This document shows, piece after piece, positions 1-6,725 of a stretch of 10,245 nucleotides of DNA (positions are counted from its first letter, which is position 1; each line of letters starts with the position of its first letter). Both the position numbers and the translations under genes were made by a program. Location: assembly GCA_029243665.1 (NCBI GenBank), contig JAQWRO010000010.1, forward strand, positions 1 through 10,245. The letters run 5' to 3'. The DNA comes from Gammaproteobacteria bacterium (GTDB lineage: Bacteria > Pseudomonadota > Gammaproteobacteria > Comchoanobacterales > Comchoanobacteraceae). Below the pieces are notes generated by a model. It had not been told where the DNA came from and made no database searches. It saw only the letters and a program-made list of their open reading frames with translations.

Positions 1-1481
1 CAGAAACAAAAGCAGACATCATCAGTATTAAAGATCAATTATCTGCGCTACAGTCAGCCAATAAAACAATCTATACCAATCCAAAAGCAGCAAACAACGT
101 TGCAACCGAGTCAGAAAACTGGAACCTTGAAGGAGAAGCCCTAGCACAAAGACAGTGGCTACATACGCAACAGCAAGCAAACCGTGGTGATTATGATCAA
201 GCATGGCGAATGATTCATGAGATTAATCATGTGCAATTACCTAAAGCCACCCAAGCAGAACTTTCAACGCTATATTGGCAATTAGCTACAATACTGAATA
301 TTTGTCCCCAACGTCAAGGCACTCATATGCAGCAATTTAACTATCTAGCAGCAACTAATAATACACAGTGTGATCAATACATCGAAAATGATTTGAAAAC
401 ATTAATGCCTTTAGTGAATGATATTAATTCGCCAGACTGGGCTAAAAATCTAAACGCGTGGCATGAACAATACACTGCACATTGGTCCAATGAATTTATT
501 AAATGGCATAAACTTAAAGATGCAAACCATACTCAGAAACAAATTGCTGTTATCCTTCCATTGAGTGGTGAATTTGCTAAAGCTGGAAAAGAAATTGAAG
601 ATGGCATGCTATCGATGCAACCTTTCTTGAGTCAAACGACCCTTTCCTTCCACGATACAGATGAGCTGGGAGTACAGGAAGCATATGATCAAGCACTCAA
701 AACCAATCCATCCGTTATCATTGGGCCTTTAACCAATAAAGACATGCAATCTTTAACTATCGATAACAGCACACCCATGCTTGCATTTGCACCGCCAAAA
801 TTTCCTCATAAAAACATTACCCATATGGCACACGACCCCTATCAAATTCCAAAGTTATTATCTTTATCTAAGAAACTTGGGCACGAACATTTAGTTTGGT
901 TAACAGATCCTGTGTTTACTAATATGCAAAGCTACTGGCCGAATAGTGTTGCTCGTTTTGGACAAATTCCAATCAAATCAGATGATTTGAAAACATTACT
1001 CATGCTCGATAATGATAGCGGTAGCCGTCGGTCAACCAACACAAACCTTTCATATGATGGAATTTTGATGTTAGGCAATGATACATTTGAATTACAAACA
1101 GTTGCACATGAATATCTGGTAAACCCAGTGCAAACATTTGTGACCCTGCCCGATACCAATATCCAAAAGCATTTCTATGAATATACCGTTATGTTAAAGA
1201 GTCCTTGGTTAAATCAAGACACTGATAATCCTCATGGTTATGCACCATTCAACTATATTTTATCAAAGGTCAATGCTCGCAACCAAACCTGGTATAATGC
1301 TGTAGGGATGGATGCCATCTTATTTGCTTATTTCAGTGATGAAATCAATGCCATAAAAACGCCTATGTATATGGCAACAGGACTAAGACAGATCAATAAA
1401 AATGAATTCTCTCTTAAACTTAATGCTTACCAAGTGCAGGACAGTAAATGGCATCCTTTATTAACTTTGAATAGCATTTAA
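1..1481 (+). CDS. lpoA: LpoA/LppC-family penicillin-binding protein activator, 5' end missing
   Basis: The reading frame is open from base 3 through the left edge to a TAA at 1479-1481, giving 492 visible C-terminal residues; the Met codon at 210 is internal. The first ~175 visible residues are helical and TPR-like. A periplasmic-binding-protein fold of the LppC type then begins at QIAVILPLSGEFAKAGKEIE (from base 541), the hallmark of the family, followed by the typical VIIGPLTNKDMQSL and the late AVGMDAILFAY segments. In Enterobacteria LpoA is an outer-membrane lipoprotein that reaches through the periplasm and stimulates the class A synthase PBP1A; E. coli LpoA has about 680 residues, so roughly a quarter plus the lipoprotein signal is likely missing here. 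The neighbouring dolP-like gene is a common companion of lpoA in gammaproteobacteria, though yraN and diaA, which usually lie between, are absent. Family call is firm; the exact PBP partner is inferred. Confidence 0.86.
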   Translation, partial: ETKADIISIKDQLSALQSANKTIYTNPKAANNVATESENWNLEGEALAQRQWLHTQQQANRGDYDQAWRMIHEINHVQLPKATQAELSTLYWQLATILNICPQRQGTHMQQFNYLAATNNTQCDQYIENDLKTLMPLVNDINSPDWAKNLNAWHEQYTAHWSNEFIKWHKLKDANHTQKQIAVILPLSGEFAKAGKEIEDGMLSMQPFLSQTTLSFHDTDELGVQEAYDQALKTNPSVIIGPLTNKDMQSLTIDNSTPMLAFAPPKFPHKNITHMAHDPYQIPKLLSLSKKLGHEHLVWLTDPVFTNMQSYWPNSVARFGQIPIKSDDLKTLLMLDNDSGSRRSTNTNLSYDGILMLGNDTFELQTVAHEYLVNPVQTFVTLPDTNIQKHFYEYTVMLKSPWLNQDTDNPHGYAPFNYILSKVNARNQTWYNAVGMDAILFAYFSDEINAIKTPMYMATGLRQINKNEFSLKLNAYQVQDSKWHPLLTLNSI

Positions 1482-1527
1482 AAGATTATGTATTGTAATT
1501 AAACCATTGATATGTTTAGATATAACC

Positions 1528-1665
1528 ATGCAAAACTTTAAAAACATCTCAAATATTGTATTACTTTCATGCATGATTGCATTTACTACGACAGGCTGTA
1601 CCACAGGTGCTTTTCTGCTAGGTGGTGCAACTGCAATCGTAGCAATGAATAAAATTAAAAACTAA
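1528..1665 (+). CDS. very small putative lipoprotein (45 aa)
   Basis: A 45-codon frame opens with ATG 46 bases after lpoA and ends TAA at 1663-1665. It has a Lys near the N-terminus, a hydrophobic core (NIVLLSCMIAFTT) and a Cys at residue 24 in the context TTTGC, a weak lipobox lacking the usual Leu at -3. The rest, TTGAFLLGGATAIVAMNKIKN, is Gly/Ala-rich and hydrophobic. This resembles the first ~40 residues after the signal of many small envelope lipoproteins, including the N-terminus of DolP proteins, so it could be a free-standing mini-lipoprotein or a remnant of a longer one. No Shine-Dalgarno sequence is visible. Its stop overlaps the stop of the convergent BON-domain gene by 3 bases. 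Moderate confidence that it is translated; function unknown. Confidence 0.5.
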   Translation: MQNFKNISNIVLLSCMIAFTTTGCTTGAFLLGGATAIVAMNKIKN

Positions 1666-2228
1666 GAACGTTCTAAAATTGTAACAACTTTTCTGACGCC
1701 TGTTGTTTGTCTGGCTATTTGCGTGACTAATGCAGCCTCTTCAGATGAGACTTTACCCATTAGATAAACAACGCCATTTTCAGTCACAACTTTAAACTTA
1801 GAAGCATGAATATTATAATCACTTAGCATCTGAGCTTTGATTTTAGTACTAATCCAACTGTCATTCGCTCTCACAAGCGATGTTGCAGGTCCTTCAATGG
1901 AAATTCGATTTAAGACTCTTCTATGGTCAGCATGAGCATTAGCAATTCTTGCAACACCACTTCTTACTTTACCATTAGGAACTTGCCCAAGCAGTAACAT
2001 ATTATTTTGGTAAACAACCACTCTAACCTGTTCAGAATAACGTTTATATTGCTCCCTAATTTCTCTTGAAACCTGATGAGATAAATCATCATCACGAAAA
2101 ATATGTGAAATATTTCTGCGTGCAATGTGTGGATCATCATTCTCTGTAGGTGATGGTGAACTAAATTCAAGCCCTTCACAACCATAAAGACCAAGTAAAA
2201 CTACTGAAGTAAGAATTAAACGTTTCAT
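1662..2228 (-). CDS. dolP: DolP-like outer-membrane lipoprotein with two BON domains
   Basis: 188 aa. The ATG at 2228 is chosen over one 10 codons upstream because it is preceded by AAAGG at good spacing and opens directly with a lipoprotein signal: Lys-Arg, a hydrophobic core, and lipobox LYGC with Cys at residue 17. Residue +2 is Glu rather than Asp, compatible with outer-membrane sorting. After a short Ser/Pro linker come two BON domains (about residues 46-114 and 122-188), each with the conserved Gly after a strand (LLLGQV near 81, YLMGKV near 158) and the closing VxxV-type strand. In E. coli DolP (YraP) binds anionic phospholipid at the division site and supports envelope integrity and septal amidase activation. 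Its place beside lpoA agrees with an envelope role. It could alternatively be called an OsmY-type BON protein, but the lipobox and two-domain length favour DolP. Confidence 0.86.
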   Translation of the reverse strand: MKRLILTSVVLLGLYGCEGLEFSSPSPTENDDPHIARRNISHIFRDDDLSHQVSREIREQYKRYSEQVRVVVYQNNMLLLGQVPNGKVRSGVARIANAHADHRRVLNRISIEGPATSLVRANDSWISTKIKAQMLSDYNIHASKFKVVTENGVVYLMGKVSSEEAALVTQIARQTTGVRKVVTILERS

Positions 2229-2323
2229 AAGTACCTTTATGCCACAATTCAGCCACATTTATCAAGTGTTAAAATCAATTCTTTAATATACTCTTTTCAC
2301 CCAAAGCATGGTAAGTTAAAAAC
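2229..2323. promoter_or_regulatory. divergent intergenic region, promoters for dolP and the SDR gene
   Basis: The two flanking genes are transcribed away from each other, so these 95 bases should hold both promoters unless either starts inside its neighbour. The stretch is AT-rich. On the plus strand TATACT at 2287-2292 is a plausible -10 without a convincing -35. On the minus strand a TTGATA hexamer is followed 18 bases later by CATAAA, a weak pair lying very close to the dolP ATG. Function is inferred from gene arrangement more than from motifs. Confidence 0.33.
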
Positions 2324-3103
2324 ATGAAAGCTACTCTAAACAAACAACCAATAGCAGTTATCACTGGCGCCTCTAGTGGCCTTGGCGAAGCTTTTGCCTA
2401 TGCACTTGCCAACGAAGGCTATCGATTAATTTTACTCGCTAGACGAAAAGAACGCTTAAAAGAAATTCAATCTAAAGTTTTAACTGATTGTCAAATACAC
2501 CAAGTTGATCTCAGCAATCTCAATGCAGTCAACGACATTTTAAAAAAACTACCCTCACACATCGATTTATTAATTTGCAATTCAGGCTACCGTATCAGTG
2601 CTGAATTTGAAGATGCAGATCCTACTGTAATCACCCAACAAATTTCGTGTATGATTGATGCCCATAATCGTTTAATGCAGCATTACTTAAAAACATTCAA
2701 AGAAAACAAAAATGGTCAAATCATCGTAGTAAGTTCAATTGCTGGTTTGCTACCAAGCCCAGGTCCACTTTATGGTCCCATCAAAGCATATCAGCATCAC
2801 CAAGCCATTAATCTACATGCTCACTATAAACATCATGGCATACATTGTATGAGTCTTTGTCCGGGATTAATTAGAACAGAATTTCATACTGTGAATGGGC
2901 TTACAGATTGGTCTAACATATCTTCTTGTTGGTGGATGACAGCTGATCAAGTAGCTAAAAAATCTCTTAAAAAGCTTCAGAAAAAGAAAACATTCTACAT
3001 CCCTGGCTGGTATAACCAATTGCTATTCATGGCAATTAGGCACTTACCTATTACCTTACAACAGTGGTGGGTTCAGCGTTTCTTTGAAAAATCTAAGATA
3101 TGA
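2324..3103 (+). CDS. SDR-family NAD(P)-dependent oxidoreductase
   Basis: 259 aa, a typical length for a classical short-chain dehydrogenase/reductase. The Rossmann motif TGASSGLG is at residues 14-21, and Arg40-Arg41 after the second strand (LLARRKERL) suggests NADP(H) preference. Asp62 (QVDLS) is the usual adenine-contacting position. The catalytic residues are present: Ser137 in VVSSIAG and the Tyr150-x3-Lys154 pair (YGPIK). The CPG segment at 179-181 follows. One departure: the NNAG structural motif reads CNSG (85-88). The C-terminal ~50 residues are hydrophobic and Trp/Lys-rich (PGWYNQLLFMAIRHLPITLQ), as in SDRs of the DltE/YqjQ type that may associate with membrane and act on lipid-like substrates; the substrate is not readable from sequence. 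Translation ends 31 bases inside the 3' end of rsmG on the opposite strand. Confidence 0.9.
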   Translation: MKATLNKQPIAVITGASSGLGEAFAYALANEGYRLILLARRKERLKEIQSKVLTDCQIHQVDLSNLNAVNDILKKLPSHIDLLICNSGYRISAEFEDADPTVITQQISCMIDAHNRLMQHYLKTFKENKNGQIIVVSSIAGLLPSPGPLYGPIKAYQHHQAINLHAHYKHHGIHCMSLCPGLIRTEFHTVNGLTDWSNISSCWWMTADQVAKKSLKKLQKKKTFYIPGWYNQLLFMAIRHLPITLQQWWVQRFFEKSKI

Positions 3104-3699
3104 CGTTTATCAGACCTGTTGGGTATAAAAACCTCTGTGATGATTGGAACTTGTGTAATCTTTTCAAGCTCAACTTCGGGCTTTTGTCCTTTCATTAACA
3201 AAAGCTTTGTATATGGCAAGTGTTTCACCCATTTAAGAATGGTATCAGATTGAGAGACTGCTCTTGCAATAACCATATCCAATGAACCATCTACTGGCTC
3301 AAAAGACTCAATACGAGCATGAACAGTATTTATATTTTTCAAACCAAGTGTATCAATAAAAAACTGACATGCTTTCATTTTTTTTTCTCTTGCATCCAAC
3401 AGAGTGATTTTAAGATTTGGATACATGATTGCAATAGGAATACCTGGAAGACCAGCACCTGATCCGATGTCTAGCACTGTATGATTATCAGCTAGTTCAT
3501 CCAACCAAGGCTTTAGAGTTAAACTATCAAGTAAGTGAAGGTCTATTGCTTCAACAAAGTCAGTAATTGAGGTTAGATTAAATGACTGATTAACCTCTAA
3601 CAGCATATCTAAATAATTAAGAAGCAATTCAGATTGAACATCTGACACCTTGTAACCAAGTATGCTTAGCCCTTTAAGAAGTTGCTCATTCGGTGTCAT
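3073..3699 (-). CDS. rsmG: 16S rRNA (guanine-527-N7)-methyltransferase RsmG (GidB)
   Basis: 208 aa, the normal length. RsmG uses S-adenosylmethionine to methylate N7 of G527 in the 530 loop of 16S rRNA; loss gives low-level streptomycin resistance in many bacteria. The SAM-binding motif VLDIGSGAGLPGIPIAI spans residues 75-91, followed by the acidic-strand motif LLDAREKK (100-107), the family motif ARAV (145-148) and LLLMKGQ (166-172). NLTSI at 41-45 is the family's N-terminal signature. The start ATG lies 14 bases inside the end of sspB, with an A-rich stretch and no Shine-Dalgarno, suggesting translational coupling. It is the last gene of the rplM-rpsI-sspA-sspB operon, whereas rsmG is usually beside mnmG or parAB. 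Its 3' end overlaps the convergent SDR gene by 31 bases. Confidence 0.96.
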   Translation of the reverse strand: MTPNEQLLKGLSILGYKVSDVQSELLLNYLDMLLEVNQSFNLTSITDFVEAIDLHLLDSLTLKPWLDELADNHTVLDIGSGAGLPGIPIAIMYPNLKITLLDAREKKMKACQFFIDTLGLKNINTVHARIESFEPVDGSLDMVIARAVSQSDTILKWVKHLPYTKLLLMKGQKPEVELEKITQVPIITEVFIPNRSDKRHILDFSKKR

Positions 3700-4087
3700 T
3701 ATTTTTTTTAACTAATTTGAAAGGTGACTTTGGTTTTTCAACAACCTCTGGCTCACCTTCATCAACGTATAGTTCATCTTCATCAAAATACATACCCTGC
3801 CCATTATCAAGACAATAAATTGCCTTAACCGCTTGAACAGGAAACTGTACTTCATGTACGGTTTGATTAAAAGATGCTAAAAATACGATATCAGTGATGC
3901 CAAGTTTTAACTCACTTACAGCATCAGGAGAAACATTTAAAAGCACACAATTGTCATCATCTACATGACAGGCATCAGGCAATTTTACCCCAGGGGCAAA
4001 AGCATCTAATAAAATGTAAGGTGTTACCTGGTTATCAACTAACCAGTTATATGTTGCTTGTATAAAATAAGGTTTATTAGATGTCAT
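3686..4087 (-). CDS. sspB: ClpXP protease specificity-enhancing factor SspB
   Basis: 133 aa. SspB binds the SsrA tag of proteins released from stalled ribosomes and hands them to ClpXP. The N-terminal dimerising, tag-binding domain is clear: KPYFIQATYNWLVDNQVTP matches the E. coli RPYLLRAFYEWLLDNQLTP block, followed by PGVKLPD and AVKAIYCLDNGQGMYF. An acidic flexible linker (about 103-118) leads to FKLVKK near the C-terminus, which corresponds to the ClpX-binding XB motif (LRVVK in E. coli). The linker is shorter than in E. coli (165 aa). The start overlaps sspA by 11 bases and the end overlaps rsmG by 14, so expression is probably coupled to both. A run of eight A residues lies in the last codons. 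Confidence 0.94.
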   Translation of the reverse strand: MTSNKPYFIQATYNWLVDNQVTPYILLDAFAPGVKLPDACHVDDDNCVLLNVSPDAVSELKLGITDIVFLASFNQTVHEVQFPVQAVKAIYCLDNGQGMYFDEDELYVDEGEPEVVEKPKSPFKLVKKNNDTE

Positions 4088-4688
4088 CAGTTAGTTCAGA
4101 ATACACTTCTTGCTCTGAAAGTGATGCTTGAAAGCTATCTCTAGCAAACACATTATCAGCATAAGCCTGTAGTAATTTTGAATAATTTGAAAAATCCACA
4201 CCCATTTGTTGCAAACGCCATAAGATTGGTGCAACTGCACAATCCACTAATGAGAGTTCGCTACTCAAGAAAAATGTATTATCTTCAAGTAATGGGGTTA
4301 ATTGTAGGATCTGATTCATCAACTCATTGATCTTTTCATCGGTCTTTTCTTCAAGCAATGTTTCCATCAATGGAAACCATGTTTGTTCAATTTTGCCAAT
4401 CAATAAACGTGATTTTGCGCGTGCAACTGGATAAACAGGAAGCAACGGCGGATGAGGAAAACGCTCATCAAGGTATTCAGTCATCACAGAAGCGATGTCT
4501 AGAACTAAATCTCTATCAATTAACAGTGGTAATTGACCGTCTGGGCTAATTTCTAACAGGCCAGGATCAACGTTGTTTTCGTTAACCTGAATAATATCAG
4601 CGGTAATTGCTTTTTCAGCAAGCGTGATGTGTAAGCGCTGACTATTGATGTCAGTACCTACATAAAGTGTCATTGAGTTTCTTTTCAT
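4077..4688 (-). CDS. sspA: stringent starvation protein A (GST-fold RNA polymerase-associated protein)
   Basis: 203 aa, close to the E. coli length of 212. SspA has a glutathione-S-transferase fold without GST activity and binds RNA polymerase-sigma70; in E. coli it supports acid tolerance and lowers H-NS, while in intracellular pathogens such as Francisella it joins virulence gene control. The thioredoxin-like half is residues ~6-76, with the block EYLDERFPHPPLLPVYPVAR (71-90) almost identical to E. coli. It includes the Pro78-His79-Pro80 surface motif required for SspA function. The helical half has LSLVDCAVAPILWRLQQMGV (145-164). The ATG is 2 bases after the rpsI stop; a second Met at residue 6 (MTLYVG) is a possible alternative start. 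It overlaps sspB by 11 bases. Confidence 0.96.
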   Translation of the reverse strand: MKRNSMTLYVGTDINSQRLHITLAEKAITADIIQVNENNVDPGLLEISPDGQLPLLIDRDLVLDIASVMTEYLDERFPHPPLLPVYPVARAKSRLLIGKIEQTWFPLMETLLEEKTDEKINELMNQILQLTPLLEDNTFFLSSELSLVDCAVAPILWRLQQMGVDFSNYSKLLQAYADNVFARDSFQASLSEQEVYSELTDDI

Positions 4689-4690
4689 AA

Positions 4691-5182
4691 TTATCGTTTT
4701 GAGTATTGTGGCTTCTTACGGGCCTTAACATATCCAACACGTTTTCTTAGAACTGCTCTAGGGTCACGTGTTAAATAACCTTTTTTTCTTAACTTTTGAC
4801 GCCATGTTAATGTTACTTCAACAGTATCGTCGCCTTCTTCAGAATTTTCTTCTTGATCGTTACTAGTAGCTGCTCTGTTCAAAACAGTTTTTTCAAAGAT
4901 GTCTAGACACTTTGAAATACCATGTCTAACACCATCTGCCTGACCAGTAACACCACCACCTTTTACAAAGCAGATACAATCAAAATTGCCTTCTTGCTCC
5001 AATAACTTAAAAGGGTCTACTACAGCATCAAACCATAGCGTCTGCTCACCAAAATAATCTTGAGCAGTTTTACCATTAATAATGATATTACCCTTACCTT
5101 TTTGCATATACACACGTGCAGTAGCTTCTTTACGGCCACCAGTTGCATAGATTGCGTCTTTGGATACTTTAAGCTTAGTCAT
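4691..5182 (-). CDS. rpsI: 30S ribosomal protein uS9 with an acidic insertion
   Basis: 163 aa from the chosen ATG. uS9 sits in the head of the small subunit; its C-terminal tail, here KARKKPQYSKR, touches the P-site tRNA. The core is orthodox: YATGGRKEATARVYM, INGKTAQDYFG, CFVKGGGVTGQADGVRHGI, GYLTRDPRAVLRKRVGYVKARKKPQ. Between RHGI and LTRD there are 47 residues where E. coli has 20, the extra part being acidic (NDQEENSEEGDD). The reading frame is intact through it. The start at 5182 is preferred because GGAAG lies 8 bases upstream, giving an 8-base overlap with the rplM stop; an ATG five codons earlier (5197) has no Shine-Dalgarno but may be used by automatic callers. It follows rplM as in nearly all bacteria. 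Confidence 0.96.
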   Translation of the reverse strand: MTKLKVSKDAIYATGGRKEATARVYMQKGKGNIIINGKTAQDYFGEQTLWFDAVVDPFKLLEQEGNFDCICFVKGGGVTGQADGVRHGISKCLDIFEKTVLNRAATSNDQEENSEEGDDTVEVTLTWRQKLRKKGYLTRDPRAVLRKRVGYVKARKKPQYSKR

Positions 5183-5594
5183 TTTTGTTGCTTCCATTTA
5201 CTTGTGCTGTATGCGGGTGTTCAGAACCGTTATACAATCTTAATCTTTTTAACATTACAGAACCTAAAGGACCTTTAGGTAACATTCTTTTGACTGCAAG
5301 CATAACTACACGTGTAGGATGCTTTTCTTGCATTTTGGTATATGGCACTGATTTAATACCACCTGGATAACCAGTATGCCAGTCATAACGTTTGTCTTTA
5401 GATGTACAAATGATTTCTGAACAATTTGTGATAACGACCGCATCGCCATTTGCAAGATACTTGCTGTACTCTGGCTTATGCTTTCCCTGTAATATCATAG
5501 CAACCTGAGTTGCTAGACGACCTAGTCGTTTGCCAGAGCCATCAAAGTGATGCCACTGCAAATTAGGCTGTGGTTTAGTTTCAATTGTTTTCAT
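5175..5594 (-). CDS. rplM: 50S ribosomal protein uL13
   Basis: 139 aa, against 142 in E. coli. uL13 is an early-assembly large-subunit protein. Conserved blocks are GKRLGRLATQVAMILQGKHK (residues 21-40), YLANGDAVVITN, YDWHTGYPGGIK, and the signature VKRMLPKGPLG followed by LRLYNGSEHPH. It is the first gene of the five-gene rplM-rpsI-sspA-sspB-rsmG run. The gap upstream is 88 bases to the end of an unrecognised gene on the same strand, and holds a small hairpin and a weak promoter candidate. No good Shine-Dalgarno precedes the ATG, which is common for genes with structured or very short leaders. In E. coli uL13 represses its own mRNA; whether that happens here cannot be told. Confidence 0.98.
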   Translation of the reverse strand: MKTIETKPQPNLQWHHFDGSGKRLGRLATQVAMILQGKHKPEYSKYLANGDAVVITNCSEIICTSKDKRYDWHTGYPGGIKSVPYTKMQEKHPTRVVMLAVKRMLPKGPLGSVMLKRLRLYNGSEHPHTAQVNGSNKND

Positions 5595-5604
5595 AACTAC
5601 TTAT

Positions 5605-5631
5605 GTTATACAAATATGCCTAAAAAGGCAA
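5605..5631 (-). promoter_or_regulatory. weak promoter candidate upstream of rplM
   Basis: On the minus strand TTGCCT (5631-5626) is followed after 15 bases by TATAAC (5610-5605). The -10 matches the consensus at five of six positions and the -35 at four, but the spacer is short. Transcription from it would start almost at the rplM ATG, giving a very short leader. Other AT-rich pairs further upstream are possible. Confidence 0.28.
5617..5630. other. short hairpin in the rplM leader region
   Basis: TGCCTAAAAAGGCA is a perfect inverted repeat: 5-bp stem, 4-base loop. On the plus strand it is followed by ACATTTTTTT, which looks like an intrinsic terminator facing the wrong way for the surrounding minus-strand genes. 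On the minus strand there is no T-tract after it, so it should not end the upstream transcript. It could be a leader structure or block antisense transcription; role unproven. Confidence 0.35.
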
Positions 5632-5682
5632 CATTTTTTTAAGAATTCCTTAATATTTTCATCTCAAATATACTTATTTACC

Positions 5683-6723
5683 TTAAGAAAATAAGCCCCC
5701 GCCACCAGCGACAATTAATGAATTATCCTGCCACTCGAACATTAAACTTTTAAACTTTTCCTTGATTGAACAGTCTTGACGAGCCCTATCAAACAAGTTA
5801 ACTACAAGCGCATTTCGCTCTTCCTGCCAAGCAGAATCATGAGACTCCCTGCTAGTTAAATATTCTACTACACCCTTTTCACTTACACCTGTTTTAAACA
5901 ATGATAGCAAGTCAACCTTAGTCTTCAGTGTACTTGTTTCAAGCATCTGATCTATCTCAGACAAAACATCATCCTGCTTAATCACACCTAATACATCACG
6001 CATAATCTCTAGCTGCTCATCATAAATTTCAGACATCAGCAAATTCTTTTGCTCAGGGCAGTAAGATGAAAATGCACTTGGCAATTCATCATTAAACCAA
6101 GCGCTCAAAGCGTACCCAATAGGATAAAAAATCAATGCGCCAGGCACAAGAGCTAACAAACTAATCACTAATGAACATGCATGCCTCAACAATTCACATG
6201 GAAGAATAATTGCTGCTGCCAAAAGATCAGATATGAAATTAGCGACCCCTAAGATAAAGTTATCGCCACTCCACTCTTCATCCTTTATTAAATTACCATA
6301 GAATTTATTAATGGAGAAATCATAGATCAATAAAAGTACTAAACTTGGAAAAGTTAATATATCAACAAGCATATGTCTTAAATGACGCAAGCAATAGCGC
6401 GACCACCCTGCAAAAAAATTTACATCAGGACTATAGACTACATTCAATGCTGCATCACCAAGGTTATAAAATGGATGCAAAATGCCATTTAATCGTTCAC
6501 CAACCCTTTCCCACTTGAAAAAACTATTCAAATACATATGCTTTGAACGAACGAGGGTATGCTTTGACTTCACTTGATCTAACTCTGTTGCAAGCGCAAC
6601 AAAGAAATCAGAACCCTGATGTTGACCATCGCAAACATTAGACATTTCATGCCTATCATTAAGGGTAAATTCGATTTTTTTATTACCTAACGAAGCAAAT
6701 AATTCTGGCCATTCTGCTGACAT
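5683..6723 (-). CDS. unrecognised membrane-associated protein (346 aa)
   Basis: I do not recognise this protein. Residues 1-~105 are soluble and polar. A hydrophobic patch covers ~119-136 (LVDILTFPSLVLLLIYDF), then a polar linker NKFYGNLIKDEEW ending at Trp151, then a long hydrophobic stretch ~156-209 with Pro175, Pro194 and Pro201 that could form two membrane-spanning or hairpin helices. Residues ~210-346 are soluble, helical and acidic, ending in a hydrophobic VAGGGGLFS tail. There is no signal peptide. The layout parallels the 396-aa protein encoded immediately upstream and the 353-aa protein beyond it, suggesting distant paralogy. The ATG lies 2 bases after the stop of the 396-aa gene, with no clear Shine-Dalgarno, so the two are likely translationally coupled. 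No terminator is evident between this gene and rplM. Gene call is good; function unknown. Confidence 0.8.
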   Translation of the reverse strand: MSAEWPELFASLGNKKIEFTLNDRHEMSNVCDGQHQGSDFFVALATELDQVKSKHTLVRSKHMYLNSFFKWERVGERLNGILHPFYNLGDAALNVVYSPDVNFFAGWSRYCLRHLRHMLVDILTFPSLVLLLIYDFSINKFYGNLIKDEEWSGDNFILGVANFISDLLAAAIILPCELLRHACSLVISLLALVPGALIFYPIGYALSAWFNDELPSAFSSYCPEQKNLLMSEIYDEQLEIMRDVLGVIKQDDVLSEIDQMLETSTLKTKVDLLSLFKTGVSEKGVVEYLTSRESHDSAWQEERNALVVNLFDRARQDCSIKEKFKSLMFEWQDNSLIVAGGGGLFS

Positions 6724-6725
6724 GC

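Noticed and set aside
210..212. ATG at 210 as the start of lpoA
   Set aside because: The frame stays open and TPR-like upstream to the left edge, and the family has a long N-terminal part; this Met is internal.
2229..2258. Longer start of the BON lipoprotein at 2258
   Set aside because: It would place 10 residues before a perfect lipoprotein signal, and the inner ATG has the AAAGG ribosome site.
5060..5370. Plus-strand open frames opposite rpsI and rplM
   Set aside because: They are antisense to highly conserved ribosomal genes and have no domain-like composition or ribosome site.
5617..5640. Hairpin plus T-tract as a functional plus-strand terminator
   Set aside because: No plus-strand gene ends nearby and the stem is only 5 bp, so a terminator role lacks support; kept only as a hairpin.
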